A stretch of 64,000 nucleotides of DNA from Coleophoma eucalyptorum. Lineage: Eukaryota > Ascomycota > Leotiomycetes > Helotiales > Dermateaceae. A program made the position numbers and the translations under genes. Position 1 is the stretch's first letter, and each line of letters opens with the position of its first letter. Under the pieces are notes generated by a model. The model was given only the letters and a program-made list of their open reading frames with translations, did no database searches and was not told the origin of the DNA. This document shows, one piece after another, positions 46,501 to 58,632 of the stretch. The stretch lies in assembly GCA_026120035.1 (NCBI GenBank), contig JALRME010000015.1, forward strand, positions 62,001 through 126,000. The letters are read 5' to 3'.

Positions 46501-49500
46501 GCCGCTGAGTTCCCAGCCTTCACGAATTATCTTTACCTGACCTACAACGGATCAGAGAGCGATATTTCTTTTGACGATAAGGGAGTCATGGTTCTTGGCT
46601 CCGGTGTCTATCGTATTGGTTCCTCCGTCGAATTCGATTGGTGTTCCGTCCGAGCAATCCGAACTTTGCGTGAGTCTGGATTCAAGACTGTCATGGTCAA
46701 TTACAACCCCGAAACCGTCAGTACCGATTATGATGAGGCCGACCGACTCTACTTCGAGAACATCAATTTGGAGACCATCCTGGACATCTACCAACTTGAG
46801 TCATCTAGTGGTGTCTTAATTGCCATGGGTGGACAGACTCCCAACAACATTGCTCTGCAATTGCACCAAGCTCAAGGAGTCAACATCAAGGTTCTCGGAA
46901 CCTCTCCTGAAATGATTGATACCGCAGAGAACCGATACAAATTTTCTCGTATGCTTGACGGTATTGGTGTTGATCAGCCAACCTGGAAGGAGTTGACGAG
47001 CTTTGAGGAAGCCAAGGAGTTCTGTAACAAGGTTTCCTACCCTGTGCTTGTCCGTCCCTCATATGTGTTGTCGGGTGCAGCAATGAACACCGTCTATTCG
47101 CAAGCCGATCTTGAGTCATATTTGCAACAGGCCGCGGAGGTGTCCAGAGAACATCCAGTCGTTATCACAAAATACATTGAGAACGCAAAGGAGATTGAGA
47201 TGGACGCTGTCGCTAAAGGCGGAAAGATGGTTGGCCATTTCATCTCAGAGCACGTCGAGAATGCAGGTGTGCACTCGGGTGATGCTACCCTGATCTTGCC
47301 TCCACAAGATCTCGAGCCCACCACTATTAAGCGTATCGAAGAAGCTACCCGAAAGATCGGTGAAGCGTTGAACATCACTGGACCCTACAACATTCAATTC
47401 ATTGCTAAGGACAATGATATCAAGGTGATTGAGTGTAACGTTCGAGCTTCTCGTTCATTCCCATTTGTCTCCAAGGTCATGGGTGTGGATTTGATTGAGA
47501 TGGCTACCAAGGCTATCATGGGTGTTCCTTTCATGGAGTATCCTCCTACGCAGCTTCCAGAGAACTGTGTCGGTGTCAAGGTCCCCCAGTTCAGTTTCTC
47601 CCGTCTATCTGGTGCTGATCCAGTTCTTGGTGTTGAGATGGCATCCACTGGTGAGGTTGCTTGTTTCGGTGTCGACAAGTACGAGGCATACATCAAAGCA
47701 CTCATTGCCACTGGCTTCAAGCTTCCCAACCGCAATATCCTCTTGTCCATCGGTTCCTACAAGGACAAGAAAGAAATGCTTCCCTCAGTCATGAAGCTCC
47801 AGCAACTCGGCTACAAGCTGTTTGCCACTGCAGGAACTGCTGATTTCCTTCAGGAACATGACGTTCCTGTTCAATACCTCGAAATCCTGGGCAAGGATGA
47901 AGATGATGAGCAGAAATCAGAGTTCTCCCTTACACAGCATTTGGCCAACAACATGATCGATTTGTACATCAACTTGCCATCGAGCAATCGCTACAGACGA
48001 CCGGCCAACTACATGAGTAAGGGTTACCAAACTAGACGTATGGCTGTTGATTACCAAACGCCGCTGGTGACCAACGTCAAGAACGCAAAGATCCTTATTG
48101 AGGCCATCGCCAGGCACTTCGATATGGAAGTCAGCTCTATCGATGCTCATACCAGCCACCGCACCGTTGTCCTCCCAGGCCTGATCAATGTTGCTGCATT
48201 CGTCCCTGGTATTGCTACTCCTGGTAGCCACGACCTCCAAACTGTTACCAAGGCATCTGTCGCCGCCGGTTTTACCATGATCCGAATTATGCCTCTTGGT
48301 CTTGAAGGGTCTGTCACTGACGCTCGAGCTCTGAAGGCTGCTCAGCTGAACAGCAAGCGAGGTGCAAGCTGTGACTACAACTTCTCTGTTGCTGCCACCT
48401 ATTCCAATGCCGACCAGATCAGTCTTGTCACTGGCGAAGTGGGATCTCTTTTCATTCCTTTCAACCATCTTTCCGACAACATCAAGAAGGTTGCCACTGT
48501 CACTGCCCATTTTGAGGCCTGGCCAGACTTCAAGCCTATTGTCACCGATGCCAAGATGACTGATCTTGCTTCGATTCTGTTGTTGGCTAGTCTCCACAAC
48601 CGAAAGATCCATGTCACCAGCGTCACTACCAAGGATGATATCAAACTCATTGCACTCTCCAAGGCTAAAGGCTTGAAGGTTACCTGTGATGTGTCTGTGT
48701 ATGCCTTGTTCCTCTCCCAGGAGGATTTCCCTCAGGCCACCTTCCTCCCAACGATCAAGGACCAGAAGGCTCTCTGGGAGCACATGAGCGACATTGATGT
48801 CTTCTCTGTTGGCAGTCTGCCATATCAACTCGCCCAAGCTGCTGGTCAAACACCCGATGCTGCAGTTGGTATTGCCGATACTCTCCCACTTCTGTTCTCT
48901 GCTGTTGCAGATGGCCGACTCACTGTTGATGATGTCAAGCTCCGCCTTCACGACAATCCCAAGGAGATCTTTGAGCTTCATGACCAGGTTAGCGCATCTG
49001 TCGAAGTGGTGGCCGATAGACCTTACACCAGAGCTATCACTCCTGTTTGGTCGCCATTCCAAGGCAAGACTATGCGGGGCGCTGTCCAGCGTGTCATTTT
49101 CCAGGACAAGACCGCTTGTTTGGATGGCGAGCTGGCTACTGAGGTTATTGATGGCAAGGATATGTCCTCTCATCTTCTCATTCCAGCATCTCCAGTGGTC
49201 AAAGGACTTCAAGGTTCCCCAGCACCAACCACTCAAGGAAACGCTATTACAGCTCGCCGCCAATCAATGCTCAATGCTCCAGCAATGCGACCAGCAAACA
49301 GATCCAGATTCCTGGATGGAGCCTCAGCAGCTCCTCAGTCGCCACCAACATATAGTGGCTCCGCCATTGCTGAGGATTTTGGACCATCCCTCCGTTCTCA
49401 ACCTACCATCACACCGTCTCTGCAAAGCTTGTTGGGTTCGTCACCGTTCAAGAACCAGCATGTCCTCTCTGTCAACCAGTTCACTCGTCAAGATCTACAT

Positions 49501-50423
49501 CTGCTCTTCACGGTTGCACAGGAGATGCGCCTTGGTGTCCAACGTGAAGGTGTTCTCTCAATCCTGAAGGGCCGTCTTCTCTGCACAATGTTCTACGAGC
49601 CATCGACAAGAACTTCAGCCTCTTTCGATGCTGCTATGCAACGCCTTGGTGGTCGTACTGTTGCCATCGCTACCTCTCACTCCAGTACCGTCAAGGGTGA
49701 GAGTCTTGCTGACAGCATCCGTACCCTCGGATGCTATGGTGATGCTATTGTCCTCCGCCACCCTGAGGAAAGCAGCGCAGCAACTGCAGCCAAGTTCTCT
49801 CCAGTTCCAATCATCAACGGTGGAAATGGCAGCAAGGAGCATCCAACCCAGGCATTCTTGGATCTCTTCACCATCCGTGAAGAATTGGGCACCGTTGGAG
49901 GTCTCACCATCACTTTCACTGGTGATCTGAAGTATGGCCGTACTGTGCACTCGCTTGTTAAGCTTCTCCAACACTACGATGTCCAGATCCAGCTCGTGAG
50001 TCCAAAGGCTCTCGCTCTTCCAGCTGAGATCCGCGACCTCATCAAGTCCAAGCCCGGTCAACTCTTGGTTGAGTCCACCGAACTTACTCCCGAGATCATT
50101 GCTCGCAGTGACGTGCTCTACTGCACCCGTGTTCAAAAGGAGCGATTCGCTGATTTGGCAGAATATGAGAACTTGAAGGACAGCTTCGTCATCAACAACC
50201 GAACTCTCCGCAATGCGAAGAGCCACATGGTTGTCATGCATCCATTGCCAAGAAACAATGAGATCGGTGAAGAGGTCGACTTCGACCAGAGAGCTGCATA
50301 CTTCAGACAGGTACGTTTTCTCTTCCATATTTATTTTCCTGAAGCATACTAATTGGCAATCTACAGATGAGATACGGCTTGTACTGCCGCATGGCATTGC
50401 TCGCGTTGGTCTTGGCGCCATAA
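43553..50423 (+). CDS. ura2: Carbamoyl-phosphate synthase/aspartate transcarbamylase (fungal CAD)
   Basis: Multifunctional cytosolic enzyme catalysing the first two steps of pyrimidine synthesis. Exons 43553-44186, 44240-50310 and 50367-50423 give 2253 aa, the normal size. Order: small CPSase domain, glutamine amidotransferase with [15 protein letters not shown] (Cys near 311), CPSase large subunit with two ATP-grasp halves ([20 protein letters not shown] and [20 protein letters not shown]), an allosteric MGS-like domain, an inactive dihydroorotase-like domain (about 1520-1830), then aspartate transcarbamylase ([20 protein letters not shown] near 1997; [14 protein letters not shown]). The dihydroorotase His-x-His metal motif is replaced by [13 protein letters not shown], as expected in fungi, where a separate enzyme does that step. 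The ATG has good context (GGCACCATGT). The last exon encodes only [18 protein letters not shown]. Confidence 0.97.
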
Positions 50424-51674
50424 TTGTAGAAATTTGATGACCATTTCTAGGCTTGGCGGCGTTGTTTTTTTTTCACTTTTAAAATAAATTTGCAGGAGGA
50501 AAAGTTTGGATTTTGTGCACCATTTAAAGATATGTTTATATAACGGGCATTTATTATCTTTAGAGGATTCTGGTCGTCTCGGTATTGATTGCTTTGTAAT
50601 TGGAGTTAGGCATAGAGTTGACGTCGTGTGTTCAATACCCCTCATACCTACGTGTATGTAATTTATGTTATTTCATCTTCCGTCGTGTGTCACGTGTTTT
50701 ATTGTTTTTCGTCGTCCCCGTGCAATCGTGTATGTAAGCGACGGGTTAACCTCGTAACTTAGCTAACGGGAACTAAAAAGAACGGATCTAAAGCGATCAA
50801 ACGCCTCCTCCCACCACGAAACCATGTCAAAGAATGGTCAAACTTCTGAGAATTGAATTGAATTGGATTGGATTCGTAAGATTTAACGGTCCTCGATGGA
50901 TAATAGGTAGTCTTGGTCACGGATAGGCATAGTGAGGAGTGCTTCTCACCCGTACGTGAATAGTCCACGGGCTGGACAACTACTAGTTGGCTGGCTGGAC
51001 ATCCATGAGGCTCGCTCCTAAAAGCCCTTTGCTATGCCTTTTAACTGAATTGGCTCCGTATCCATATGACTACCACGCTCAAAGCGGTTCGTCAAGTGGA
51101 GAGATATTCCAGCAATGCCTGGACCAGAAAGTATTATATGCCCTAGTCCCTGGAATGTGCTTACGGAGGTCTGTATTGCGCTAGCGGTACTACTTATAGT
51201 CATTCATTCGGCCTTGTGCATGCCTAAGGTGCTTGGGTTTCGACCCAAGACGTTTCTTTCTTTCCTTTTTCCTGGATTGAATGTGCCACATTTTCGTTCC
51301 TGATTCGGGAATGCTCGTGTTGACTGTTTCGCCTTTGGATGTCAGTTGGATTAGCAGGTTTGTTTTACGGGATTCTCGCATAAGGACAAGAAGTCCGATT
51401 ACTGCAAGCATGGATATTTTGGCAGTGCTTTCTCAATTCTTTTATGTAGAAACTCTGCTTTTAAAGTGATACGGCGTCGATTTATCATACCTCTTTTAAA
51501 CTCCTCTCTGCATTTCCGTTTCATGCACCACCCTATACAACAATGTATAGTGAAGATATTTTGACTTCTTCACACATGGTTCAGTTCTATGATTCTCTCT
51601 TATGACCAGGAAATGCTGTAAATTGTTAGCAGATGTAGCATAGTCCGGTAGCGCAATTGGGCAAGAAACGCTTA
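50424..51674. other. Convergent intergenic region
   Basis: 1.25 kb between the CAD and ZIP gene 3' ends. Short ORFs only; no repeat or RNA gene seen. Confidence 0.45.
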
Positions 51675-52982
51675 CTATAACATGATTCCTGCTCCAGCAG
51701 CCATGGCCGCGAATTGCATAGCTGTCTTTCTCAACTCAACTCCACGGTCTTTGCCGGTTTCCAATAGCTCTGGGATGACAGCCACAGTACCAACATATAA
51801 AAAGGTTCCGGCAGTAAATGGTAACAGCATGTCGCCCCATGACAAGCTGGTGCCCATCAATCCCTCGGTACGTCCCAATAAGCCGTCGCTACTGTTTCCA
51901 CCATATTCTTGAACTGCAATACCGATAAGAGTACCCAAAAGAGCACCAAGAGCGGTAACGAATTGCGCACCCATTGCTTGTCGCTTAGAGAATCCAGATT
52001 GGATAAGAAGGGCAAAGTCACCGACTTCATGCGGGATTTCGTGGAAGAATACAGCAACAGTGGTGGTAGCTCCAATGGTTGGAGACGCGTAGAAAGAAGA
52101 GGACATTGCGAGACCATCGGTAATATTGTGAGTAAAATCGGCACTGTTCTGTCAGCGGCAACTCGACTTTTAGAGAAGAATAAAGAACTCACATCAGATT
52201 AAGATAACCAGCAAGCTTTACACTGGCATTGATCTCTTTGTCCTCTTCAACAACAGCTTGTACAGCCTTTCCATCCTCCTTCTTGCGCGAAGTGGCAGTG
52301 TTGGCTGAAGTATAAACTCCGGATGCAACAGCTGTTGGACTCTCGAGCTTGACAGCTTCTGCCTCATGAGAATGGCCGTGAGAGTGGTCATGGCCCTCAC
52401 CACCGGTAGCGATACGCAATCCCTTATCCATAGCAACAAAAGTAACGAAGCCAACCATAATGGCGACGCCAAGCAAGAGGTTCCGGTTTGGCTCCACCAT
52501 CACAAAGCGGACATGTTCCGGAGAGTCCTCGCCAAGAAAGATCTCAGGGAGGAGATGGAACAAAGTGTCACCCAACAATCCACCAACCGCAAATGCAACC
52601 ATCACAGACAGTGAGGAAGGATCAATGTTCGGCGGACATAAGGCGAGGAGGAAATTAGGCGGGCCCGAGATGTACAGGGTTGCCAAAATGGCATTGACAG
52701 CTGGCGAGCCAGGAAACAAGACGGCGAAAACTCGAGAAGTGAGGGAGGAAGTCTGTGGACTCGTTGCAAGCTTGTGGGCGTTGAGGTCTTGCACGAGAGG
52801 GCATTCCTGGAGCTGTCAGATAAATACGAGCTCATGCTTTTTGGTGGGGTTACCTGGAGCTGCGATTCAATCTCGGGAATGCTCATAGCAGCTATCGAAG
52901 CTGCATGCTTCTCGGCATATACATATGCCACTGCACAGAGCAGCAGCACAGCCACGCGGCGGGGGTGGAAGATGGGCATCAT
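51675..52982 (-). CDS. ZIP-family zinc transporter (Ke4/YKE4 type)
   Basis: Membrane protein that moves Zn2+ into the cytosol, probably from the ER/Golgi as in the Ke4 group. Deduced minus-strand exons 52982-52854, 52812-52193 and 52143-51675 give 405 aa. It has an N-terminal signal/anchor (VAVLLLCAVAYVYA), several membrane helices, a His-rich cytosolic loop (GHDHSHGHSHEAEAV), and the two ZIP signature helices HNITDGLAMSS and HEIPHEVGDFALLI that form the metal site. Intron 1 lies between two direct copies of CAGCTCCAGG, so its acceptor is ambiguous by 6 nt (exon 2 at 52812 or 52806, 405 or 403 aa). Two adjacent ATGs (52982, 52979) could start it. It is divergent from the gene at 54361. Confidence 0.92.
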
Positions 52983-54360
52983 GAAGAGAGGTTGTTGTTT
53001 TGTGGTAAATGTCACTGAGAGAAGCGAAGGGGAAGTCAATGTCGGAGCTCTTGCTGCGAGTTCACCGATCGCGGATTCCTGACATAAGCTTGGTACTAGT
53101 GACGGCAGGGGTACACCGTAAACTCACAACCCTTCTTACCTAATATCTATCACCAATACAGCATCGAGAGGTAATTCTTGGAAGAGGATTTATTGTGGGC
53201 ATTCAGACTTGATCGGCCACTTAATTAAATCGTCGTCCTCTCGCTTTGCTCTTGGATGTATAGGAACAAACACTTAAGCTCCGTGCCCCGCCGCCAAGCA
53301 GCCACCCCAGAGGGATTGAAACATGACATCAGTCTCCATATCGGCTGTGGTTCCGAAGATCCTCGAAACGAGGGACCGGATTGCTTGACGTGATTAAGAA
53401 TGTTAATGAGTAGATGGCTAAAGATATCTGTACTTCTTTACTGTGGTATTTTTGATTCCTAGGGACAATCCTCAAATGTGGGATTTGCGGCTGCCCCACT
53501 TGGATACTTATCAGTCTTCGTTGTACCCTGAGTTTTACTTTACAGTATGATTCTAACTTGACTTACAACAAAAGTCAGATTACAATTATCTGAATATGCT
53601 GTCGTAGGTAAGCTTATTAGTTCAGCGTGCTGACCCCCCAGGAATCCTTAACTTTCGAGTTCCTCTTCATGTGATCATTTAAATAACTTAGTAAGAGAAT
53701 CTCTAACCTTGACTCATCCAGAAGAATTTGCATTGAGTATTGAAAGCAAAGGTCTCTCGTATCATACTAAATCAAAACCTATTTTGATCTAAGTGGTTTG
53801 GAAAAAAAAAGAAAGAAAGAAAGAAAACATATAGCTACGTATAGTACAGATCATGCGATTTCCAGGACCACCAGATGGATTCCACCGAATCCAGACTCCA
53901 ACTGTCACTTACCTTAGCTATTCGGGATCCAGCAGAACATCCGAGGCGAACATCAAGCGACAGTATCTCCTGACAAACCTCGAAGTCTCAGTTCGCTGTG
54001 CAGCAAAAGGCAGCCACAACACACCCGCCATTACCCGTATCAGGATCCTGGAGTACCATTCCCCAAACCGTTCTCCAAAGTGAGCCGTACAGCCGCATGA
54101 TTGAGGGCGTGGGGTGATGCGGTATGCAGGCTAGGCTCGAAGTCGCTAGCGCCATGTCCCGCAAGCGATATGGAAGTTCAGCAAGTCGTCAACAGGAAAT
54201 AGATAGAAACGGATAGCTTAGGTACGTCTCGCATCCCGCATTTATACCAACCGACATCCCCAACAACAGACACCAACCCCGCAGTGGAAGTTGGACTTGA
54301 GAGAAAAAGGGCACAAATCCCCTCCTAGGACTCCCCATCTCCCTTTTTCTCCCGGGCACA
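52983..54360. promoter_or_regulatory. Divergent intergenic region
   Basis: 1.4 kb containing the promoters of the ZIP gene and of the gene at 54361. There is an A/G-rich GAAA tract near 53802-53827. A 76-codon ORF at 53853-54083 has no recognisable domain and is not supported. Confidence 0.45.
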
Positions 54361-54432
54361 ATGCTCAAGATCAGTCGAAACGCTGCGCTACACCGCGTGT
54401 ACGGAAGTCCGCAACAGAAAAGCGGCGGGAGT

Positions 54433-54478
<46 letters not shown>

Positions 54479-55369
54479 CCACACCACCAACCAACGACAC
54501 AAGCATGGCCCAAAGCATGGACTCCCTCTCGCTCAACAACAATAGCAGCAGTGTCCAAACACCCGCCAACAGCACAGCACACATCTTCCCCTTCCTCGCG
54601 CTCCCCGCCGAGATCCGCAACAAGATCTACGGGTATGCGTGGGTAGGCGCACGTGACAAAGACAGCAGCTACAACCTGCCCGACGTAATCGTGACGTCGC
54701 AGGGGCTGCGATGGACGAATATCCCCTTGGGGTTTGCGCTGTTCCAGGCGAGCAAGCAGGTGCGCGGCGAGAGCATGGCGGCGGTCAGCAGCGAGTGTTT
54801 CGCCGAGGTGAAGCTATTCCCGGATCCGTATGAGATGATAGCACAAGCCGCGCGCCCACGGCTCATCACGCATCTGCGGTCGGCATTCTTCCGCTCGCTA
54901 AGCTGCGAGGCCCGGTGCCTGAGCTTGGATATCAGCAGCCAGCGCTGGAAGCACTGGGCGTGTGATGCGCTGGTGAGTGCGGTGGTGCACGAGCTGGAGG
55001 GGACTCTGGGGAAGCTGGAGGAGGTCACTGTCAAGCTGGATGCGAGCAATTGCGACCCGCTCGAGATGGCGGGCGTGAAGGATGTTTTCCGGCTGGCGAG
55101 GATGAAGGGGGTGGTGTTGACGTTTGAGATGTTCTACCGTCCGCAGGAGTTGTATGAGTCGAAGAGCACGTGGGAGAAGATGATCTGGTATGGGGCAGAG
55201 GCTTGTGGAGTTCCGGATGCTGAGGTTCGTTTCTTTTATTTGCTTCCTTATATGTGGTACGATACAAAAAACTAACAGTGACCAGATCTGGATCGAATGG
55301 ACTAGGATGCTTGACGACCATCACCTGGAGCATGGCTGTGTGTGCGGCAACTGTTACAGATTAAGTTAA
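54361..55369 (+). CDS. Hypothetical protein with F-box/2EXR-like LPAEIRNKIY motif
   Basis: Exons 54361-55224 and 55286-55369 give 315 aa. After a short basic start the N-terminus has a poly-Ser then Asn/Ser tract (about residues 24-40) encoded by an AGC/AAC microsatellite. [20 protein letters not shown] follows, the leading helix of a large fungal family often annotated F-box-like or 2EXR. The rest has FQASKQVRGESMA, typical of the same family (loss-of-order motif LLxxNrqiR), and ends with a Cys-rich tail HGCVCGNCYRLS. Partner and role unknown; related proteins are numerous in ascomycetes. Confidence 0.8.
54433..54476 (+). repeat. AGC/AAC coding microsatellite
   Basis: About eleven AGC units followed by AAC/AGC units, encoding the poly-Ser/Asn tract of the surrounding gene. 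Length is likely variable between strains. Confidence 0.9.
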
Positions 55370-55955
55370 ATGTGGAAGTTCATTTGCTTTCTCGTTCTGC
55401 TTCTTTCTCACTCCATCAACTATGCTGAAGTCACCGCTCGAAATTCAAGACATTTACAATCAAGAATAAGCTGGATGATAGGTATGTCCCCATTGCGTCT
55501 ACTCGATGATTCATATGCGTATACCTTATATCAAGTATCTATGCTAATACTACATGCAGGTCCACCCATAACTAGAGAAATCATCAGGGAACGAAACAAG
55601 TTATTCAAGTTGTTCTGTTGAAGTCACTTAAATGCACAATCCCATTCTCGTTTAGTCGGTGGTAGTAAGCAGGAGATAATATCCCGGACGCTCCTCGCTT
55701 CGGAACAAGGGTTTCTTAAAAAAGGCGAGTTTATTAACTTATGGCTTACTTATTTATCATTGACTCATTCCAACATCTTCTCGTGCATATAAACCCTACG
55801 TCCGCACATACTATATACCATCTCGCTTGCCTGCCCCAGAGTCCATAGCTGAACCAAGCTAGCCATTCAAGATAAGTCTCCCAAATTCCCCGGCTGGGGC
55901 ACTACTGCGCAACACGCCACCAAATCCCTCGCTTTCTCTTTCCTTCACCCATCTT
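55370..55955. other. Convergent intergenic region
   Basis: About 590 bp between the LPAEIRNKIY gene and the iron permease 3' end. An 83-codon ORF at 55370 directly follows the stop of the previous gene but has no domain and is not supported. Confidence 0.4.
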
Positions 55956-57402
55956 CTAAGCCTTGATCTCAGCTCCCGCACTTCTCACTCTCGTGACATC
56001 AGCTGCGGTCTTTTCCTTCTCACTGCTAACCACACCAGAAGAGCCCAAGCTCTCCACGTCCACGACATTGCCCTCGGCACCCTTCTTTGGCTTCATCATA
56101 GGCCAATGACCGTTAACCTCCTTGTAGCGCATGGCAAAGAATCCAAGCATGATGCAGATCCAGTACAAGTTATACGAAATCACGGAGCCATAGGTGGCGC
56201 TGTTTTGCCAGCCGAGAATCGCATTGAAGATACCCCAGCCACCACCACCGTTGAGTTCTGGGTTACCGAACTGCAGCGGGGGTTAGTTCTCTGTTTGGGG
56301 ACGAGACGAGAGAAGAAGAAAAAACTCACGTTGACGTGCCACACGCTCTGGTCGATGTCGTACGAACCTGGACCGGATCCAACTTCAGAGGTATCGCTAC
56401 CAACAGCCTTGGCCCAGGCGGCGTTTTGGAAGTACCACACACCACGGGAGAAGAGACCGGCAGCGACGAGGTACAAGAGACAGGTGGAGATGACAAGGAA
56501 GTATTGGAGCTTGGCAGAAGCACCTCCCCTAGTTCAGGTTAGTATAAACATCAACGGATACGGAGTTGTGCAAAGGAAGAAACGTACTTGTACAACAAAT
56601 AGCCGACGAATCCACCAGCGATCAAACCAACCACGACCGGGATCGGCACACTGCTCGCGGGGGAGCTGAAGGTAACACCCGCAATAAAGACAATAGCCTC
56701 GAGACCTTCTCGCAGCACAGTGACGAAGGGCAGGACAAACATGACATATTTCTCTGCCCAGCGCTTCCAGCGCGCCTTGGCGCCCTCACCCTCGAGGTCG
56801 GCCTTCTTAGTAACCATAGCCTTTTCGAGCTTGGCGGCCCACTTCTCCTTCATCTTGCTCACGCGCAACAAGGCGGCGCCGAGGACAGCAATGACGATGG
56901 AAGCGAAGATGGCGAAGGAGCCCTCCCAGTAGTCCTCCGTGCCGGAGTAGTCGTCGACGCCGATGGTGTAGAAGGCACCGATCATGCCGGCGCCGATGAC
57001 GAGACAGATGAAGAGACCGAGACCCACGCCGTACCAGACCTGGAGGCAGAGCCGGCGGTAGACTTTGGGATCAGTGACCTGCGCGCTAAGGTCGGGGGTA
57101 CCGTCGGCATTTTGGCCGGGCGCGGTGTTGAGGGTTTGCTTGAGGAAAGCAAAGAGCACGGAGACAATGACGACGACCTCGAGAGATTCTCGGAAGACGA
57201 CGAAAAAGACTGGAGAGAAGAGGGGTTAGTATGGGGGGTAGAGAGGGGGAATGGACGGGAAAGGGTAAGGGCAAGTTAAAGCAATAAATATATATGGGTG
57301 GTAGGGTTGGTGGGGGTTAGAATAAGAATTGCCGACGATGCACCAGGGAATGCGCAAAGGAGAGTGAGACATACCCGGCACAGCAAACAGATCGACCGTC
57401 AT
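55956..57402 (-). CDS. ftr1: High-affinity iron permease
   Basis: Plasma-membrane Fe3+ permease of the reductive iron uptake system, normally working with a multicopper ferroxidase (Fet3). Deduced minus-strand exons 57402-57375, 57209-56588, 56528-56330 and 56270-55956 give 387 aa. Two Arg-Glu-x-x-Glu iron-binding motifs are present: RESLE at 16-20 in the first helix and REGLE at 176-180. About seven membrane helices are visible. The cytosolic tail is charged ([13 protein letters not shown]...). The first exon is only 28 nt (MTVDLFAVP plus one base). No ferroxidase gene lies next to it in this window, although FTR1 and FET3 homologues are commonly paired in fungi. Confidence 0.95.
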
Positions 57403-58632
57403 GATGGAGGGGAAAGTCGCCGTAGACGCGACCTTGAGGAGACAGGAATGAAGAATGAAGCTTCAGTCCAAGCAGCGCAAAGGGACGAGGGAAGCAGAAG
57501 GCAGACGAAGACCAGAGTGGACGCGGGACTTGTTATATAGAAGCAGCGCACTACCATCAGACGCCATGCACCATGCACCCTGCACCCTTCTCGCATCCAC
57601 ACCCACCGCAGCATGGAGGGAAGGGAGAGAGAAAAACTGGCGCGGTAGAGCAGGAGCAAAAGCAAAATCGGACCACCCAGCTCAGCAGTGCCAGTGGAAA
57701 CTAACCCAAGCCAACCTCGAAACGACAGCAAATGAAAAGCGCCATCTCTAGAATCAGATTAGATCCGCGAGTCCAGTGCCATCTGATTAGACAACCCAAC
57801 CGACCTCCCCCCCCAGCCGACCTTCGGCCGCCCCACCCGAGCAAATCCATCGCCGGGTCTAGTTGGCCACGGAGAGGGAGCGCACCCTGAAAAAGAAGGG
57901 AAACGACAGGCCATTCCCACCACCACAGCCAAGACCAGCGTTCGTGATTCGCCAAGTCAGTGGACAAAGCTTGTGCAAAGCTTGTTGGAGCAGCACGGCA
58001 GCCAATGGCCACCCGTCGCTTCTCCCCACCCCAGCCCACTCCCGCTCCACTCCCTTCACGCTCTTGGCCGCTTCAGGAGCGGTCTGGCTTGTATTTTGCA
58101 ATCTACCGTACACATCGGCACCCTACCTGCCCTACAGCCCAGGCCAGTCCCGTGCAGTCCTGTGCAGTCCTCTGCAGTTAATATCCCGTGCAGTTCTCCA
58201 CAATACCTTATTTCCCCAATCACCAGGGCCCGGTGACATGCTGCAATCTGATAACCCACCGCCCTTCCATTGGGACGCGGCCTCACCTTCCATTTGCAAG
58301 GCTCCGGCGCTGACAGCCTCAACCCCTTCGACTAAGCAGCAGCACAACTCCCTGGTGCCAAACCAAGTCACCTCCACCGAACTCGCAACTGCACCAAGAC
58401 TACAATCATGAGCCCGACGGCTTCCCCCCCCCCCCCTTCCCAGCTGGTTTCCGGTCCCGTTCCGTTTTATTCCATTCCTGGCTGCCTGCGGTGTTTCGTA
58501 CCGTTACATCTATCCACCTATTCGATTATCCAAGTGTGGTGTGGTCCTGTCTCTGATACTCACACATCATCCACATCGTCCTCTTCCGCTCCCTCTTCCT
58601 CACCCCCATCTCCATCCCCATCCCCATTATCA
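57403..58632. promoter_or_regulatory. Iron permease upstream region
   Basis: 1.2 kb upstream of FTR1 and downstream of TSC1. Holds an ATCTGATAA site (58246-58254), two near-matches (ATCAGATTA near 57753, ATCTGATTA near 57781) and a run of about 14 C near 58425. A TGCAGTCC-like short repeat occurs around 58156-58180. No supported gene. Confidence 0.55.
58246..58254 (+). promoter_or_regulatory. Candidate iron-regulatory GATA site (ATCTGATAA)
   Basis: Exact match to ATCWGATAA, the site bound by the iron-sensing GATA repressors of the SreA/Sfu1/Urbs1 group, about 845 bp upstream of the FTR1 start. Function is inferred from motif and neighbour only; a chance match is possible. Confidence 0.45.

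Noticed and set aside
47917..49263. 448-codon open frame antisense to the CAD gene
   Set aside because: It is a shadow of the strongly codon-biased CAD gene; no domain or splice structure supports it.
53853..54083. 76-codon plus-strand frame
   Set aside because: No domain, no splice partner, and located in the expected promoter of the gene at 54361.
57399..57731. 110-codon frame overlapping the iron permease start
   Set aside because: No similarity to anything recognised; it overlaps the 28-nt first exon in another frame and the promoter.
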